DNA from: Vibrio parahaemolyticus
GTDB lineage: Bacteria > Pseudomonadota > Gammaproteobacteria > Enterobacterales > Vibrionaceae
Direction: 5' to 3'
DNA length: 64,000 bases
NCBI RefSeq assembly: GCF_900460535.1
Contig: NZ_UHIL01000001.1
Span: 744,001-808,000, forward strand
Below the pieces are notes generated by a model that saw only the letters and a list, made by a program, of their open reading frames with translations, did no database searches and was not told the origin of the DNA. Below, piece after piece: positions 17,371 to 25,778 of this stretch; the first letter of the stretch is position 1; each line of letters starts with the position of its first letter. Both the position numbers and the translations under genes were made by a program.

Positions 17371-19308
17371 ATGAGATTCAACGTATCTGAATTGGCTAAA
17401 AACGTGTGTTATGCCGCTGCGTTATGTGCAGTGAGCATGACGGCAAACGCGTCGCTCAGCTTAGAAAAGCAGCGCGAAGTATATGAACAAGCTCAAGATT
17501 TATTAGATAAGAATGACATTGACGGATACTTATCTATTCGTCCAAAAATTGCTGATTATCCACTGACTCCTTATGTGGATTACCGAACGTTCATCAGGCA
17601 GCTATCCATGAAATCACCACAACAAGTGGATGCTTTCATTAATGAGCATGAGGCGTTCCCTTTCTCACGTCGCATTCGTGCGCCTTATCTCGATAACTTG
17701 TACAAACAGAAAGATTGGAAAACCATCACTGAGTTTCAAAAAGTCATTCCAAGTGGTGAGCGTTATCAGTGTATTTTTTACGTTGCTCAGTTAAAACAAG
17801 GCAAACAAATTGCTGCGTTTAAAGGCGCAGAAGATATGTGGCTAAGCGGTTCTAGCATCGCGAGTGAGTGTGACCCGTTATTTAATGCTTGGGATAAAGC
17901 GGGTGGACGTACAGACGATTTGATTCTGCAACGCATGTTGTTGGCGTTTGATGCTCGTAACGGTAGTTTGATGGCTTATTTGCAAAAGCTGCCAAGCTCT
18001 GCAAAAGCGAAACAACAAGCGCAAGAAATGAAAGCGCTGTTTGATAAACCTGCAACGGTGGCTGAGTTTGCTAAGAAAAAGCCAGCCAACGACTTTTATC
18101 GTGCTCAAAGTGAGTATGCGTTAGAAAAGCTAGCCCGCATGGATGTCAATCAAGCTCAAAAAGCGTATACGCAAGTCGTGAAAGGACAAAAATTCTCAGC
18201 AGAAAAAGCCCAAGCACTTGCGGACTACATTGCGATTCGTCTGATTCGTACTGAATCCGATGCACTAGCCAAATGGCGAGATGATAAGACGAAAACCAGT
18301 AAAAATGTCGCTTTGATCGAAAATCGTATCCGTCTAGCAATTCAAAATGCAGATTGGAAAGGTGTTCAACAGTGGATTGCCGTACTCAACAAAGATGAGC
18401 AAGCCTCGCTTCGCTGGCAATATTGGTTAGGTCGAAGTGAGATTGCGCTGGGTGATGATATTGCTGGCAAACAGCGATTGGCGACCTTAGTTGGTCAGCG
18501 CAATTTCTACAGCGTGGCTGCGGCGAATGCGATTGGTCAGTCAATCAAATATCCATCTCATCGTATTAAGCTCGATACTAAGGTTATTCACCCGTATCAA
18601 AACTCTCTCACTCGTATTGAAGAGTTGATTGCGACAGATAAAATTGCGGCAGCGAAAAGTGAGTGGGCACATTTGCTGAGTCGCGTAGGTAAAGATGAAA
18701 AGGCGATGTTGGCGGCGTATGCCTCATCCAAGAATTGGCATCACCTAACCGTCACCGCCAGTATCCAAGCGCAAATGTGGGACAACATTGAACTGCGATT
18801 CCCAATTGCGCACCGCTGGTGGTTCAACTTTTATGCGAAGAAGCATGACATCGACCCGATTACGATGATGTCGTTAGCCAGACAAGAAAGTGCATTGGAT
18901 TCAGAGGCGCGTTCTCCGGTAGGGGCTCGCGGTATCATGCAAATCATGCCAGCGACTGCGAAGTACACGGCACGTAAATACAAGCTGACTTATCAAGGTA
19001 GCGATGATTTATACAACGTCGGCAAAAACATCGAGATCGGTAGCCATTATCTGCAAGGTTTGCTAGAGGATTACGATAATAATCGTATTTTTGCGCTCGC
19101 CGCTTATAATGCTGGCCCTAACCGAGTAAAAACGTGGCGAGAGCGAACCCAAGGCAAAGTGGACGCATACGCTTTTATTGAGGCGATTCCATTTAACGAA
19201 ACTCGTGGGTATGTGCAAAACATTTTGATGTTTGAAACCTACTATCGTGATCTTTTGGGTATCGACGGCGCGTTCTTGAATCAACACGAGATCAATACCA
19301 AGTATTGA
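17371..19308 (+). CDS. slt: Soluble lytic murein transglycosylase
   Basis: A periplasmic exolytic enzyme that cleaves MurNAc-GlcNAc bonds and leaves 1,6-anhydroMurNAc ends, the substrates that later reach NagZ and AmnK-type recycling enzymes. From the ATG at 17371 the protein has 645 residues, the length of E. coli Slt70. It starts with a signal peptide ending near SMTANA. A long alpha-superhelical U and L region (about 30-480) is followed by the lysozyme-like domain with catalytic Glu in ARQESALDSEARSPVGA and the GIMQIMPATAK motif. GGGGAA lies 10 bases upstream of this start. trpR follows after 13 bases. Confidence 0.95.
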   Translation: MRFNVSELAKNVCYAAALCAVSMTANASLSLEKQREVYEQAQDLLDKNDIDGYLSIRPKIADYPLTPYVDYRTFIRQLSMKSPQQVDAFINEHEAFPFSRRIRAPYLDNLYKQKDWKTITEFQKVIPSGERYQCIFYVAQLKQGKQIAAFKGAEDMWLSGSSIASECDPLFNAWDKAGGRTDDLILQRMLLAFDARNGSLMAYLQKLPSSAKAKQQAQEMKALFDKPATVAEFAKKKPANDFYRAQSEYALEKLARMDVNQAQKAYTQVVKGQKFSAEKAQALADYIAIRLIRTESDALAKWRDDKTKTSKNVALIENRIRLAIQNADWKGVQQWIAVLNKDEQASLRWQYWLGRSEIALGDDIAGKQRLATLVGQRNFYSVAAANAIGQSIKYPSHRIKLDTKVIHPYQNSLTRIEELIATDKIAAAKSEWAHLLSRVGKDEKAMLAAYASSKNWHHLTVTASIQAQMWDNIELRFPIAHRWWFNFYAKKHDIDPITMMSLARQESALDSEARSPVGARGIMQIMPATAKYTARKYKLTYQGSDDLYNVGKNIEIGSHYLQGLLEDYDNNRIFALAAYNAGPNRVKTWRERTQGKVDAYAFIEAIPFNETRGYVQNILMFETYYRDLLGIDGAFLNQHEINTKY

Positions 19309-19321
19309 GTGAGGTAACTTG

Positions 19322-19633
19322 ATGTCACACGAACCCGAGTACAGAGACTGGCAACAGATTGTCGAGCTAATCCGATCCAGCGTGGATAGTCAGCAACATG
19401 AGATGCTGTTAACCATGCTGATGACACCTGATGAGAGGGAATCATTAACTGCACGCGTTAACATTCTTAATGAGCTTCTCAAAGGGGAATTATCTCAACG
19501 TCAGATCAGTCAGATGCTTGGTGTTGGCATTGCCACGATCACTCGTGGCTCAAATGAGTTGAAGTCGAAATCCGAGGCGGAAAAAGACAAGCTGAAACTC
19601 TTACTAGAGCAAGTGGCTCAAGTCGCGAAGTAA
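19322..19633 (+). CDS. trpR: Trp operon repressor
   Basis: A 103-residue homodimeric repressor that binds tryptophan and shuts down trp genes. The helix-turn-helix region LSQRQISQMLGVGIATITRGSNEL (about 66-89) and the core LLTMLMTPDERESLTARVNILNELL are characteristic. The ATG at 19322 is preferred over the TTG directly before it and has GAGGT upstream. The slt-trpR pair is conserved with E. coli. I saw no clear TrpR operator immediately upstream, so it is probably transcribed with slt or from a promoter inside slt. Confidence 0.96.
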   Translation: MSHEPEYRDWQQIVELIRSSVDSQQHEMLLTMLMTPDERESLTARVNILNELLKGELSQRQISQMLGVGIATITRGSNELKSKSEAEKDKLKLLLEQVAQVAK

Positions 19634-19637
19634 CAGA

Positions 19638-19663
19638 AAAGGGCGGAAATATCCGCCCTTTTT
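19638..19663. terminator. Bidirectional terminator between trpR and yjjX
   Basis: AAGGGCGGA and TCCGCCCTT form the stem around a short loop, with T5 on the + strand and TTTTC on the minus strand. It serves the convergent trpR and pheA-yjjX units. Confidence 0.88.
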
Positions 19664-19681
19664 CGTATCTGGTAATTCGAA

Positions 19682-20230
19682 TTAAAGATTGGCAGGGAAG
19701 TGGTCTGGATTCGTAAATGGAATCAGCGCCAGAATTAATGCTTGATGATACACCGAGCTACGAGTTAATTGGTTTTGGGTCAGCAAGCTGATTGCGCCGC
19801 CCTTTTGTTTGATGTTTTCGGTGCCAAATACTTTGTCCATCACATCACCAAGTTCATTAGCATCTGCAAGTTGAGCTAATACTTCTGGCGGTAGCATCAA
19901 ACTGGCTGAGCGAGATTCTCCACGATGGGTATCTGATTCAATCACCATCCACGCAAACGTCACATTGCCTTCAATTCCAGCTTCTAAGCCAACATAAAAG
20001 TCTGCAGTTGGCATTTCCACTTTGGCATTTTTAACTCGATTGACTGCGCCGCGATGGGTCTCTTCGTTAGTCATCGGCTGATCGGCGACTTCACTCGGAA
20101 CGCTGATGCCGACAAACTCAAAAGCTTGTTGAGGGAATGCGCTTTGAAATGCACTCTTTACCGCATTGATTTTTGCAGGGTTTAGAGAGGCGATAACGAC
20201 TTTTTGGGTTGCCATGATCTTTTTACTCAT
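19682..20230 (-). CDS. yjjX: Inosine/xanthosine triphosphatase
   Basis: A 182-residue house-cleaning NTPase of the Maf/HAM1-like fold that removes non-canonical purine triphosphates such as ITP and XTP. It closely matches V. cholerae VC0702, with VIASLNPAKINAVKSAF at the N-terminus, VGISVPSEVADQPM, YVGLEAGIEG and GDVMDKVFGTENIKQKGGAI. An in-frame ATG at 20212 (176 residues) is an equally good start; neither has a strong ribosome binding site. It lies 9 bases downstream of pheA on the same strand and is probably co-transcribed. The neighbouring trpR is the usual partner in E. coli. Confidence 0.93.
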   Translation of the reverse strand: MSKKIMATQKVVIASLNPAKINAVKSAFQSAFPQQAFEFVGISVPSEVADQPMTNEETHRGAVNRVKNAKVEMPTADFYVGLEAGIEGNVTFAWMVIESDTHRGESRSASLMLPPEVLAQLADANELGDVMDKVFGTENIKQKGGAISLLTQNQLTRSSVYHQALILALIPFTNPDHFPANL

Positions 20231-20239
20231 CGATGTCTA

Positions 20240-21418
20240 TTAGCTCAATTTCACTTGCGTTGGTTTGATGTTTTCGCTTGGATAACAACCCAGTACTTTC
20301 AAGTGTTTAGTGATTTTTGTTAGCTCTTGCAATGCTTGCTGCATTTCGGTTGAGCCTAGGTGCGCTTCTAGATCAACGTAGAACATTTCTTCCCACGGAT
20401 TACCCATGATTGGACGCGATTCTAACTTAGTCATATTGATGCCGTAGCGTTGCAGTACCAGTAGAGTTTCAACTAATGAGCCCGCCTCTTGGGAGGTCGA
20501 CATAATCAACGTCGTTTTGGCTGGAATTTGTGTTGAGACTTCAACTGGTTTACGCGCGACGACAATAAAGCGTGTGTGGTTTTCGGTTTGGTTTGCGATG
20601 TTGCCTTGGATCGCTTGCAGGCCGTACAACTTACCACTTGAAGCATTACCAATTGCGGCCACATCATCACGATTCATCTCTTGGACTTTTTGCATCGCGT
20701 CTGCTGTGCTTGCGCAAGACTCAAGTTTCACGCCTTTCATACGGCTTAAGAATTCGCTGCACTGTTGGTGCGGTTGCGGATGCGAGTACAGTGTTTTGAT
20801 GTCTTCGAGGCGAATGTCTTTCGTTGCAACTAAGCAGTGCTCGATAGGTTGAGTCAGCTCACCAACAATATACAGCGTGGTGTGTTGTAGTAGGTCATAT
20901 ACTTCATTGATCGAGCCCGAGCTTGTGTTTTCGATGGGCAGCACACCGTAATCAGCATGGCCTGATTCCACCGTTCGAGTCACTTCTTTGAAATGCTCAC
21001 AATTTAGCTCGATAAGCTCGGTATTTTTACGACTGAAATATTCGCGGCTTGCCAAGTGCGAGTAAGAACCTTTGGCTCCCAAGAAAGCGACGCGTGCAAG
21101 TGGCTTGCGGCTTTGTTGCGGGTTAACAAGGTTTTGCAGATAACCTTGTTGAAGTAAGACCGAATCTTCAATGATGGTGTGGAAAAGTTTGGTGATGTAC
21201 TGAGCGTCGAGTTCGTATTTGTCTCGGCCGTTAGAAATCAGCTTAACCAACAGTTGTTGCTCTCGAACGGCATCACGAACTGGTTTTGAGGTTTGTACTT
21301 TGCTTTTGGCTACTTCAATGCTGAGTTTACGGCGTTCAGACAGCAAGCTAAGGAGCTGGTCATCAAGCTCATTCAAGCGTAAACGAATTTCTTCAAGGGA
21401 AATAGGTTGGTCAGTCAT
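20240..21418 (-). CDS. pheA: Bifunctional chorismate mutase / prephenate dehydratase (P-protein)
   Basis: A 392-residue fusion that makes phenylpyruvate for phenylalanine synthesis. The N-terminal AroQ domain (about 5-90) has IRLRLNELDDQLLSLLSERR. The prephenate dehydratase domain starts at VAFLGAKGSYSHLASREYF and contains the catalytic TSSGSINEVYD region. A C-terminal ACT domain (about 300-380) with GINMTKLESRPIMGNPWEEMFYVDLE binds phenylalanine for feedback. AAGGAAAG precedes the ATG. Expression is evidently controlled by the pheL attenuator immediately upstream. In E. coli tyrA-aroF lie next to pheA; here five other genes separate them. Confidence 0.97.
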   Translation of the reverse strand: MTDQPISLEEIRLRLNELDDQLLSLLSERRKLSIEVAKSKVQTSKPVRDAVREQQLLVKLISNGRDKYELDAQYITKLFHTIIEDSVLLQQGYLQNLVNPQQSRKPLARVAFLGAKGSYSHLASREYFSRKNTELIELNCEHFKEVTRTVESGHADYGVLPIENTSSGSINEVYDLLQHTTLYIVGELTQPIEHCLVATKDIRLEDIKTLYSHPQPHQQCSEFLSRMKGVKLESCASTADAMQKVQEMNRDDVAAIGNASSGKLYGLQAIQGNIANQTENHTRFIVVARKPVEVSTQIPAKTTLIMSTSQEAGSLVETLLVLQRYGINMTKLESRPIMGNPWEEMFYVDLEAHLGSTEMQQALQELTKITKHLKVLGCYPSENIKPTQVKLS

Positions 21419-21433
21419 CAATTCTTTCCTTAT

Positions 21434-21556
21434 AAAAAAAGCCTCCCGAGTGGGGAGGCTTTCTGTTTGTTTTTGACTTTTCTTTCACAAACGAGTTAGC
21501 CCCTCCAACTATGGAAGGAAAAAGAAGTCAAAAATAAACAGTGAGGTTAAGTGCAT
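21434..21556 (-). promoter_or_regulatory. pheA transcription attenuator
   Basis: Read on the minus strand, the Phe-rich leader peptide gene (21509-21556) is followed by a GGAGGGGC segment near 21497-21507 and then a terminator hairpin, AAAGCCTCCC with GGGAGGCTTT and a T7 run (21434-21462), directly before the pheA ribosome binding site. The leader coding segment (about 21516-21541) is also nearly complementary to 21463-21486, which allows alternative structures. This is classic ribosome-stalling attenuation by Phe-tRNA supply. Folding is judged by eye. Confidence 0.85.
21509..21556 (-). CDS. pheL: pheA leader peptide
   Basis: A 15-codon open frame encoding MHLTSLFIFDFFFLP, with five Phe codons, three of them in a row, ending in TAG. 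E. coli PheL has the same length and Phe-rich centre. It lies upstream of the terminator hairpin in front of pheA and downstream of raiA, the same order as in E. coli (raiA-pheL-pheA). It acts in cis as a sensor: stalling at Phe codons when Phe-tRNA is scarce favours antitermination. Confidence 0.88.
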   Translation of the reverse strand: MHLTSLFIFDFFFLP

Positions 21557-21616
21557 AAATAGTGCTTAATTTATGAGTGTTTAAACACAATAAGCAAGCA
21601 GGCGGGGAGCGTCAAG

Positions 21617-21643
21617 CAAAAAAATAGCGCCTTTCGGCGCTAC
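21617..21643 (-). terminator. raiA terminator
   Basis: On the minus strand TAGCGCC and GGCGCTA pair around GAAAG, followed by TTTTTTT. It lies 18 bases past the raiA stop and upstream of the pheL promoter. Confidence 0.88.
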
Positions 21644-21661
21644 TTCCTCAATCTGGTCGGT

Positions 21662-21988
21662 TTACTCTTCTTCTTCCACTAGCTCAGGCTTATTGGCACG
21701 ACGAGCTTCAGGTTTGTGGGTCAGCTTATTCAGTTGTCGTTCTAGTTTTTGCTCCACTTCATTGATAGCTGCGTAAAGATCTTCGTGAGTTGCTGAGGCG
21801 ACAAGTTGGCCTTTAGGAACTTTAATTACCGCTTCGAATTTCTTCTGTTTATTCGGTTCCTCACTGAAAGTTGCTTGGCATCCAATAATGTCGACTTGCC
21901 ATTTCTCCAGTTTTTTAAACTTGCTCTCAATATGAGCACGGATTGCAGAGGTGATTTCGATGTTTTTGCCAGTGATATTCATTGTCAT
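21662..21988 (-). CDS. raiA: Ribosome-associated translation inhibitor RaiA (YfiA)
   Basis: A 108-residue short hibernation-factor-family protein that binds the 30S subunit across the tRNA and mRNA channel and keeps 70S ribosomes inactive in stationary phase or cold shock. It aligns with E. coli RaiA: MTMNITGKNIEIT start, LEKWQVDI, LVASATHEDLYAAINEVEQKLERQLNKLTHKPEARR, and an acidic VEEEE tail. The acidic tail length distinguishes RaiA from HPF. The upstream region holds CRP-like sites. The raiA-pheL-pheA order is conserved with E. coli. Confidence 0.94.
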   Translation of the reverse strand: MTMNITGKNIEITSAIRAHIESKFKKLEKWQVDIIGCQATFSEEPNKQKKFEAVIKVPKGQLVASATHEDLYAAINEVEQKLERQLNKLTHKPEARRANKPELVEEEE

Positions 21989-22054
21989 AAGTGTTTTTCC
22001 TCTGTTGCATCCCTCATGGGTTGAGTTCAGATTACCGCTTTAAGGATAAAAGAA

Positions 22055-22070
22055 TGTGATTTAGATCACT
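22055..22070 (-). promoter_or_regulatory. CRP-like site upstream of raiA
   Basis: TGTGATTTAGATCACT has the two CRP half-sites TGTGA and TCAC with the correct six-base spacing, centred 74 bases before the raiA start. A weaker TGTGA-N6-TCAAT lies at 22265-22280. cAMP-CRP control of ribosome hibernation genes is known in E. coli, so this would fit. Confidence 0.6.
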
Positions 22071-22306
22071 TTTTAAGTCGTGTTTTTGATGATGAAAAAT
22101 GAATGTGATCTCACTCAAGATCTGTTGAGATTTATCGCAAAATTGCTTGTTATCGGTTAGCAAATCATTAGATTGGATAGAGTACTCAGCTGAAAACGCC
22201 TTCGTTTTTAGGGACGTTGTTCAGCCTGTTTTTTAGAGTGGTTAAATTTTAACTAGAATGAAAATGTGACATTAATCAATCTGCAATTTCAAAGTACACT
22301 GAATAA

Positions 22307-22340
22307 TAAAAATGCCGCTTAATTAACAAGCGGCATTTTT
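22307..22340 (-). terminator. mltF terminator that overlaps the end of the coding sequence
   Basis: On the minus strand AAAATGCCGCTT and AAGCGGCATTTT form a perfect 12-bp stem with a seven-base loop and a T run. The first arm is made of the last mltF codons (K-M-P-L), and the stop codon TAA (22319-22321) begins in the loop and runs into the second arm. Confidence 0.85.
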
Positions 22341-23806
22341 GTATCTGGCGTTTGAGTGATTTTCCTTATTGGTGTCATAAAGATCGGGTCATCAGGAATC
22401 AGCAGCACATTTTCTAGTGTTTTGGCGAGGTCTAAGCTCTCTAGTTGCTTATAGATGACGTAGTAACGGTTCACGCTGGTCACATAACTGACCGTTGAGC
22501 TGAGGCTTTTTCGCATGACCACTTCGACATTATTAAACCAAACGTTGGGGTCGTAACCTTGCTGTGCGGCTCGCTTGCGCATTTTCTCGACATTACCTGG
22601 GCCAGCATTGTAAGCCGCCAAGGTAAAGTAAATTTTGTTCTCAGCCGTTATGGCCTTATCGCCAAAGTACTGCCGACGTAAAAACGCTAGGTATTTCGCT
22701 CCTGCGTGGATGTTGTTTTCGAGTTGTCGAACATTTTTGATGTTGATGTTTGGATCGCGCGCTGTGCTCGGTAAGACTTGCATTATGCCCACTGCGCCTC
22801 TTGTGCCGACTAAGTTGTTATTAAATCCGGACTCTTTATACGCAACCGCCGCAATCAGCAAATAATCCAAGTCATATTTCTCCCCGTAGCGCGAAAACAG
22901 CGCCGACAGTTTTTCTAGCTGGGCAATTTTCTTAGGGTTAAGTGCCTTATTGAGCCAATTGGTATTGTCGATGTATTTGCTATATATGACGTTTCCAAGG
23001 AGTGTGCCTGAGCGAGATTTTTGGATGAATTTGTTCACCACTGCTTTGAGTTGAGGACTGTTTTGTCGCATTACCCAAGCGATGTTGCCGTTTTTGCGAA
23101 GAGGGACTTTCTTATGCGCTTTGATGTCATCCATCGCATTGAGCCAAAGTGTGGCTTTGTGGCTATCTAAAACGATGGCTTTGATATAGCCATTGTTGAG
23201 CATGCCGACGAGTTCGTAGTCTTGCAGAGTCTCTTCGATGAAGTGCACGATAATTGGCGGTAAGCCTTTCTTGTTCAGTGTTTTGTTGACGGCTTGAATG
23301 CTTTCAAAGTAGCTGGAACTGGCACGTACCCAAACCTCCTTACCGCTCAACTGCTCGAGTTTGGTGATGGTTGGAGTACTTTTGTTGGTGATCACCCACT
23401 CTTCAATGCCGGATAAGATTGGGGTACTGAAGTCGACTTTTTGTTTTCGGGCATCGGTGATCGTCAAGTTTGCCACCACTAAATCACCAGAGCCGTTTTC
23501 GAGAGAAGGGAGTAATTGGTCTCGCGCTAGAGGGATGATTTGTACGTTCAGTTTGGGTTTGATTTTGCGTAAATCTTTTTCAAAGTGAGCCAGCAGCTCT
23601 GCGCCAATCCCTTTTGGTGTTCCTCCTTCGATATAGTAGAAGCCTAAATCGGCAGAGACTAAAACGCGCAATACGTTTTTCTCTTTGATGACATCTAAGT
23701 CACCCGTGTACGGAGGCTGTTTTAATGGTGAGATTTCCAAAGCGTAAACGGACGCCGACAACAGAAAGAACAGCATTGCCCAAAACTTAGATATGGTCAC
23801 GTTCAC
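22319..23806 (-). CDS. mltF: Membrane-bound lytic transglycosylase F
   Basis: A 495-residue protein with an N-terminal signal or anchor (about 7-22), a solute-binding-protein-like domain (SBP_bac_3, about 40-270, with VLRVLVSADLGFYY and GSGDLVVANLTITDARK) and a C-terminal lysozyme-like SLT domain (about 295-440). The catalytic Glu sits in AAVAYKESGFNNN, followed by GAVGIMQVLPSTAR and LAAYNAGPGNV. In MltF the N-terminal domain binds wall peptides and controls the catalytic domain. It has no lipobox; E. coli MltF is likewise reported as outer-membrane associated. Single gene, terminated by an overlapping hairpin. Confidence 0.94.
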   Translation of the reverse strand: MNVTISKFWAMLFFLLSASVYALEISPLKQPPYTGDLDVIKEKNVLRVLVSADLGFYYIEGGTPKGIGAELLAHFEKDLRKIKPKLNVQIIPLARDQLLPSLENGSGDLVVANLTITDARKQKVDFSTPILSGIEEWVITNKSTPTITKLEQLSGKEVWVRASSSYFESIQAVNKTLNKKGLPPIIVHFIEETLQDYELVGMLNNGYIKAIVLDSHKATLWLNAMDDIKAHKKVPLRKNGNIAWVMRQNSPQLKAVVNKFIQKSRSGTLLGNVIYSKYIDNTNWLNKALNPKKIAQLEKLSALFSRYGEKYDLDYLLIAAVAYKESGFNNNLVGTRGAVGIMQVLPSTARDPNINIKNVRQLENNIHAGAKYLAFLRRQYFGDKAITAENKIYFTLAAYNAGPGNVEKMRKRAAQQGYDPNVWFNNVEVVMRKSLSSTVSYVTSVNRYYVIYKQLESLDLAKTLENVLLIPDDPIFMTPIRKITQTPDTKMPLVN

Positions 23807-23895
23807 GTCCAGTTTAATGGTGGAGTAGAACTCTAAGCATAAGTTGTGCTCAAAAAATCATCAAGATTGTTCAAAGAGGAGGAATTGGTGGTAGA

Positions 23896-23929
23896 AAACA
23901 AAACCGCCACAGTTTGAGCTGTGGCGGTA
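23896..23929 (-). terminator. bamD terminator
   Basis: ACCGCCACAG and CTGTGGCGGT form a perfect 10-bp stem with a six-base loop, followed on the minus strand by TTTTGTTTTC. It starts within 10 bases of the bamD stop. Confidence 0.88.
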
Positions 23930-23934
23930 GGCGT

Positions 23935-24663
23935 TTATTTGACAGGATTTAGCTTAATGAGCGCTTCTGTTCTTGCAACGGCATCTTCTAGTTGCAGCTG
24001 CTTGTAGGCTTCCAGCTGAATTTCTAACGATTTACGAGCTGCTTCTGTATCAGGGAATGATTTTTGAAGCTCTTGGCTACGGTTAATGGCAGCAATCCAT
24101 GCTTCACGGCGAAGGTAAAAATCAGCGGTAGCTAAATCGTAATTCGCCAAGCGGTTTTTCAAGGCCACCATGCGTTTTTGTGCATCTTCCGCATATGGGC
24201 TGTTTGGATAACGTTGAAGCAGCTTCTTAAAGTCATCAAATGCTTTTTTCACGGGCTCTGGGTCGCGGTCGCTACGATCGATGCTAAACAGGTCGTGCAT
24301 AAAGTTACGATCTTGAGCCATGTGGCTCAGGCCACGCATGTAAAGCACCCAGTCCATTTTTTCATGGGTAGGGTTTAGGCGCATAAAGCGAGAGATGGTT
24401 GCTAAGCCTAACGCTAGGTCGTCGTTTTTGTAGTATGCGTAAATAAGGTCAAGTTGCACCTGTTCAGAGTAGGCACCAAATGGGTAACGTGAGTCTAACG
24501 CTTCCAGTTTCTCAATCGCAGAAAGCCAGTTGCCACTTTGAAGTGAGACTTGTGCGTCTGCATACAGTTCCGAAGGTGGCACATCAGGAACGATTTCTTC
24601 TTTGCTTGCACATCCAAACAGAAGAGATACCGCTAAAAGGCCTGTTAAAGTCTGACGTTTCAT
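23935..24663 (-). CDS. bamD: Outer-membrane assembly lipoprotein BamD
   Basis: A 242-residue essential lipoprotein of the BAM complex that inserts beta-barrel proteins with BamA. The signal peptide ends in lipobox LFGCAS (Cys18). The mature protein is built of five TPR-like helical pairs (SELYADAQVSLQSGNWLSAIEKLEALDSRYPFGAYSEQVQLDLIYAYYKN and following). Length matches E. coli BamD (245). It is divergent from rluD, as in E. coli. The lipoprotein would be processed by LspA. Confidence 0.97.
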   Translation of the reverse strand: MKRQTLTGLLAVSLLFGCASKEEIVPDVPPSELYADAQVSLQSGNWLSAIEKLEALDSRYPFGAYSEQVQLDLIYAYYKNDDLALGLATISRFMRLNPTHEKMDWVLYMRGLSHMAQDRNFMHDLFSIDRSDRDPEPVKKAFDDFKKLLQRYPNSPYAEDAQKRMVALKNRLANYDLATADFYLRREAWIAAINRSQELQKSFPDTEAARKSLEIQLEAYKQLQLEDAVARTEALIKLNPVK

Positions 24664-24799
24664 ATCAGGAGTCTGTTCCTTGAATCTAAATATTTCTTAA
24701 GCTGCCGTTACTTTCTTTCCAGTAACAGATACAATGACGTAATAGTCTATTTTTCCACAGTCGTGAGCATTAGTCTCACAGTTTTTAAAAAAGTTCGAT

Positions 24800-25777
24800 A
24801 TGGCTCAGCAGATTGTATTAACAAATACCGTAAAAGATAGCCAGTTAGGTCAACGTTTAGACCAAGCTATCGCCGAATTGTTCGCTGACTTCTCTCGTTC
24901 GCGCCTGAAAGAATGGTTGCTGGACGGGAAAGTTCAAGTGAATGGTGAAGTTGTCACTAAACCTCGCACCAAAGTTATGGGTGGCGAGGAAATTACTTTG
25001 CAAGCCGAGCTGGAAGATGAAGAACGCTGGGAAGCGCAAGATATCCCACTAGATATCGTCTACGAAGATGATGACATCATCGTAATCAATAAGCCTCGTG
25101 ACTTCGTCGTTCACCCTGGTGCTGGTACACCAGATGGTACCGTGCTGAATGCATTGCTACATCATTACCCAGACATCGCAGAAGTACCGCGAGCGGGCAT
25201 CGTACATCGTCTCGACAAAGACACCACTGGTCTGATGGTTGTGGCGAAAACCGTTCCTGCGCAAACGCGTTTGGTTCGTGCCCTGCAAAAACGCAACATC
25301 ACGCGTGAGTACGAAGCGATTGCAATCGGTCGTATGACAGCGGGTGGTAAAGTGGATCAACCAATTGGTCGCCACTCGACTAAACGCACACTCATGGCTG
25401 TAGCTCCTTTGGGTAAACCTGCGGTAACGCACTACCGTGTAGCAGAACACTTCCGTGAGCATACGCGTATCCGTCTGCGTTTGGAAACGGGTCGTACTCA
25501 CCAAATCCGTGTTCATATGTCTTACCTACAGCATCCTCTGTTAGGTGATACTGCCTACGGTGGTCGTGCACGTATTCCTACTGGTGCATCGCAGGAACTG
25601 ACGGACATGATTCGTGGTTTCGATCGTCAGGCGCTACACGCTGTAATGCTTCGTTTTGAACACCCGATAACTGGTGAAGAACTGGAATTCCATGCTCCAG
25701 TGCCAGACGATATGGTGGCAATGACTGAAGCGCTGCGTAAAGACACTGAAGAATACGGTCTACCGGACGAGTTTTAA
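24800..25777 (+). CDS. rluD: 23S rRNA pseudouridine synthase D
   Basis: A 325-residue enzyme that makes pseudouridines 1911, 1915 and 1917 in helix 69 of 23S rRNA. It has an N-terminal S4 RNA-binding domain (about 18-75) and the RluA-type catalytic domain with Asp139 in HRLDKDTTGLMV, the same residue number as E. coli. The thumb-loop RTHQIRVHM and HPLLGDTAYGG are also present. The pgeF ATG begins one base after its stop codon, so the two genes are translationally coupled. An rRNA operon lies about 4 kb downstream. Confidence 0.97.
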   Translation: MAQQIVLTNTVKDSQLGQRLDQAIAELFADFSRSRLKEWLLDGKVQVNGEVVTKPRTKVMGGEEITLQAELEDEERWEAQDIPLDIVYEDDDIIVINKPRDFVVHPGAGTPDGTVLNALLHHYPDIAEVPRAGIVHRLDKDTTGLMVVAKTVPAQTRLVRALQKRNITREYEAIAIGRMTAGGKVDQPIGRHSTKRTLMAVAPLGKPAVTHYRVAEHFREHTRIRLRLETGRTHQIRVHMSYLQHPLLGDTAYGGRARIPTGASQELTDMIRGFDRQALHAVMLRFEHPITGEELEFHAPVPDDMVAMTEALRKDTEEYGLPDEF

Positions 25778-25778
25778 G

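Noticed and set aside
19208..19330. TrpR autoregulatory operator before trpR
   Set aside because: No CTAGTTAACTAG-like sequence found between slt and trpR.
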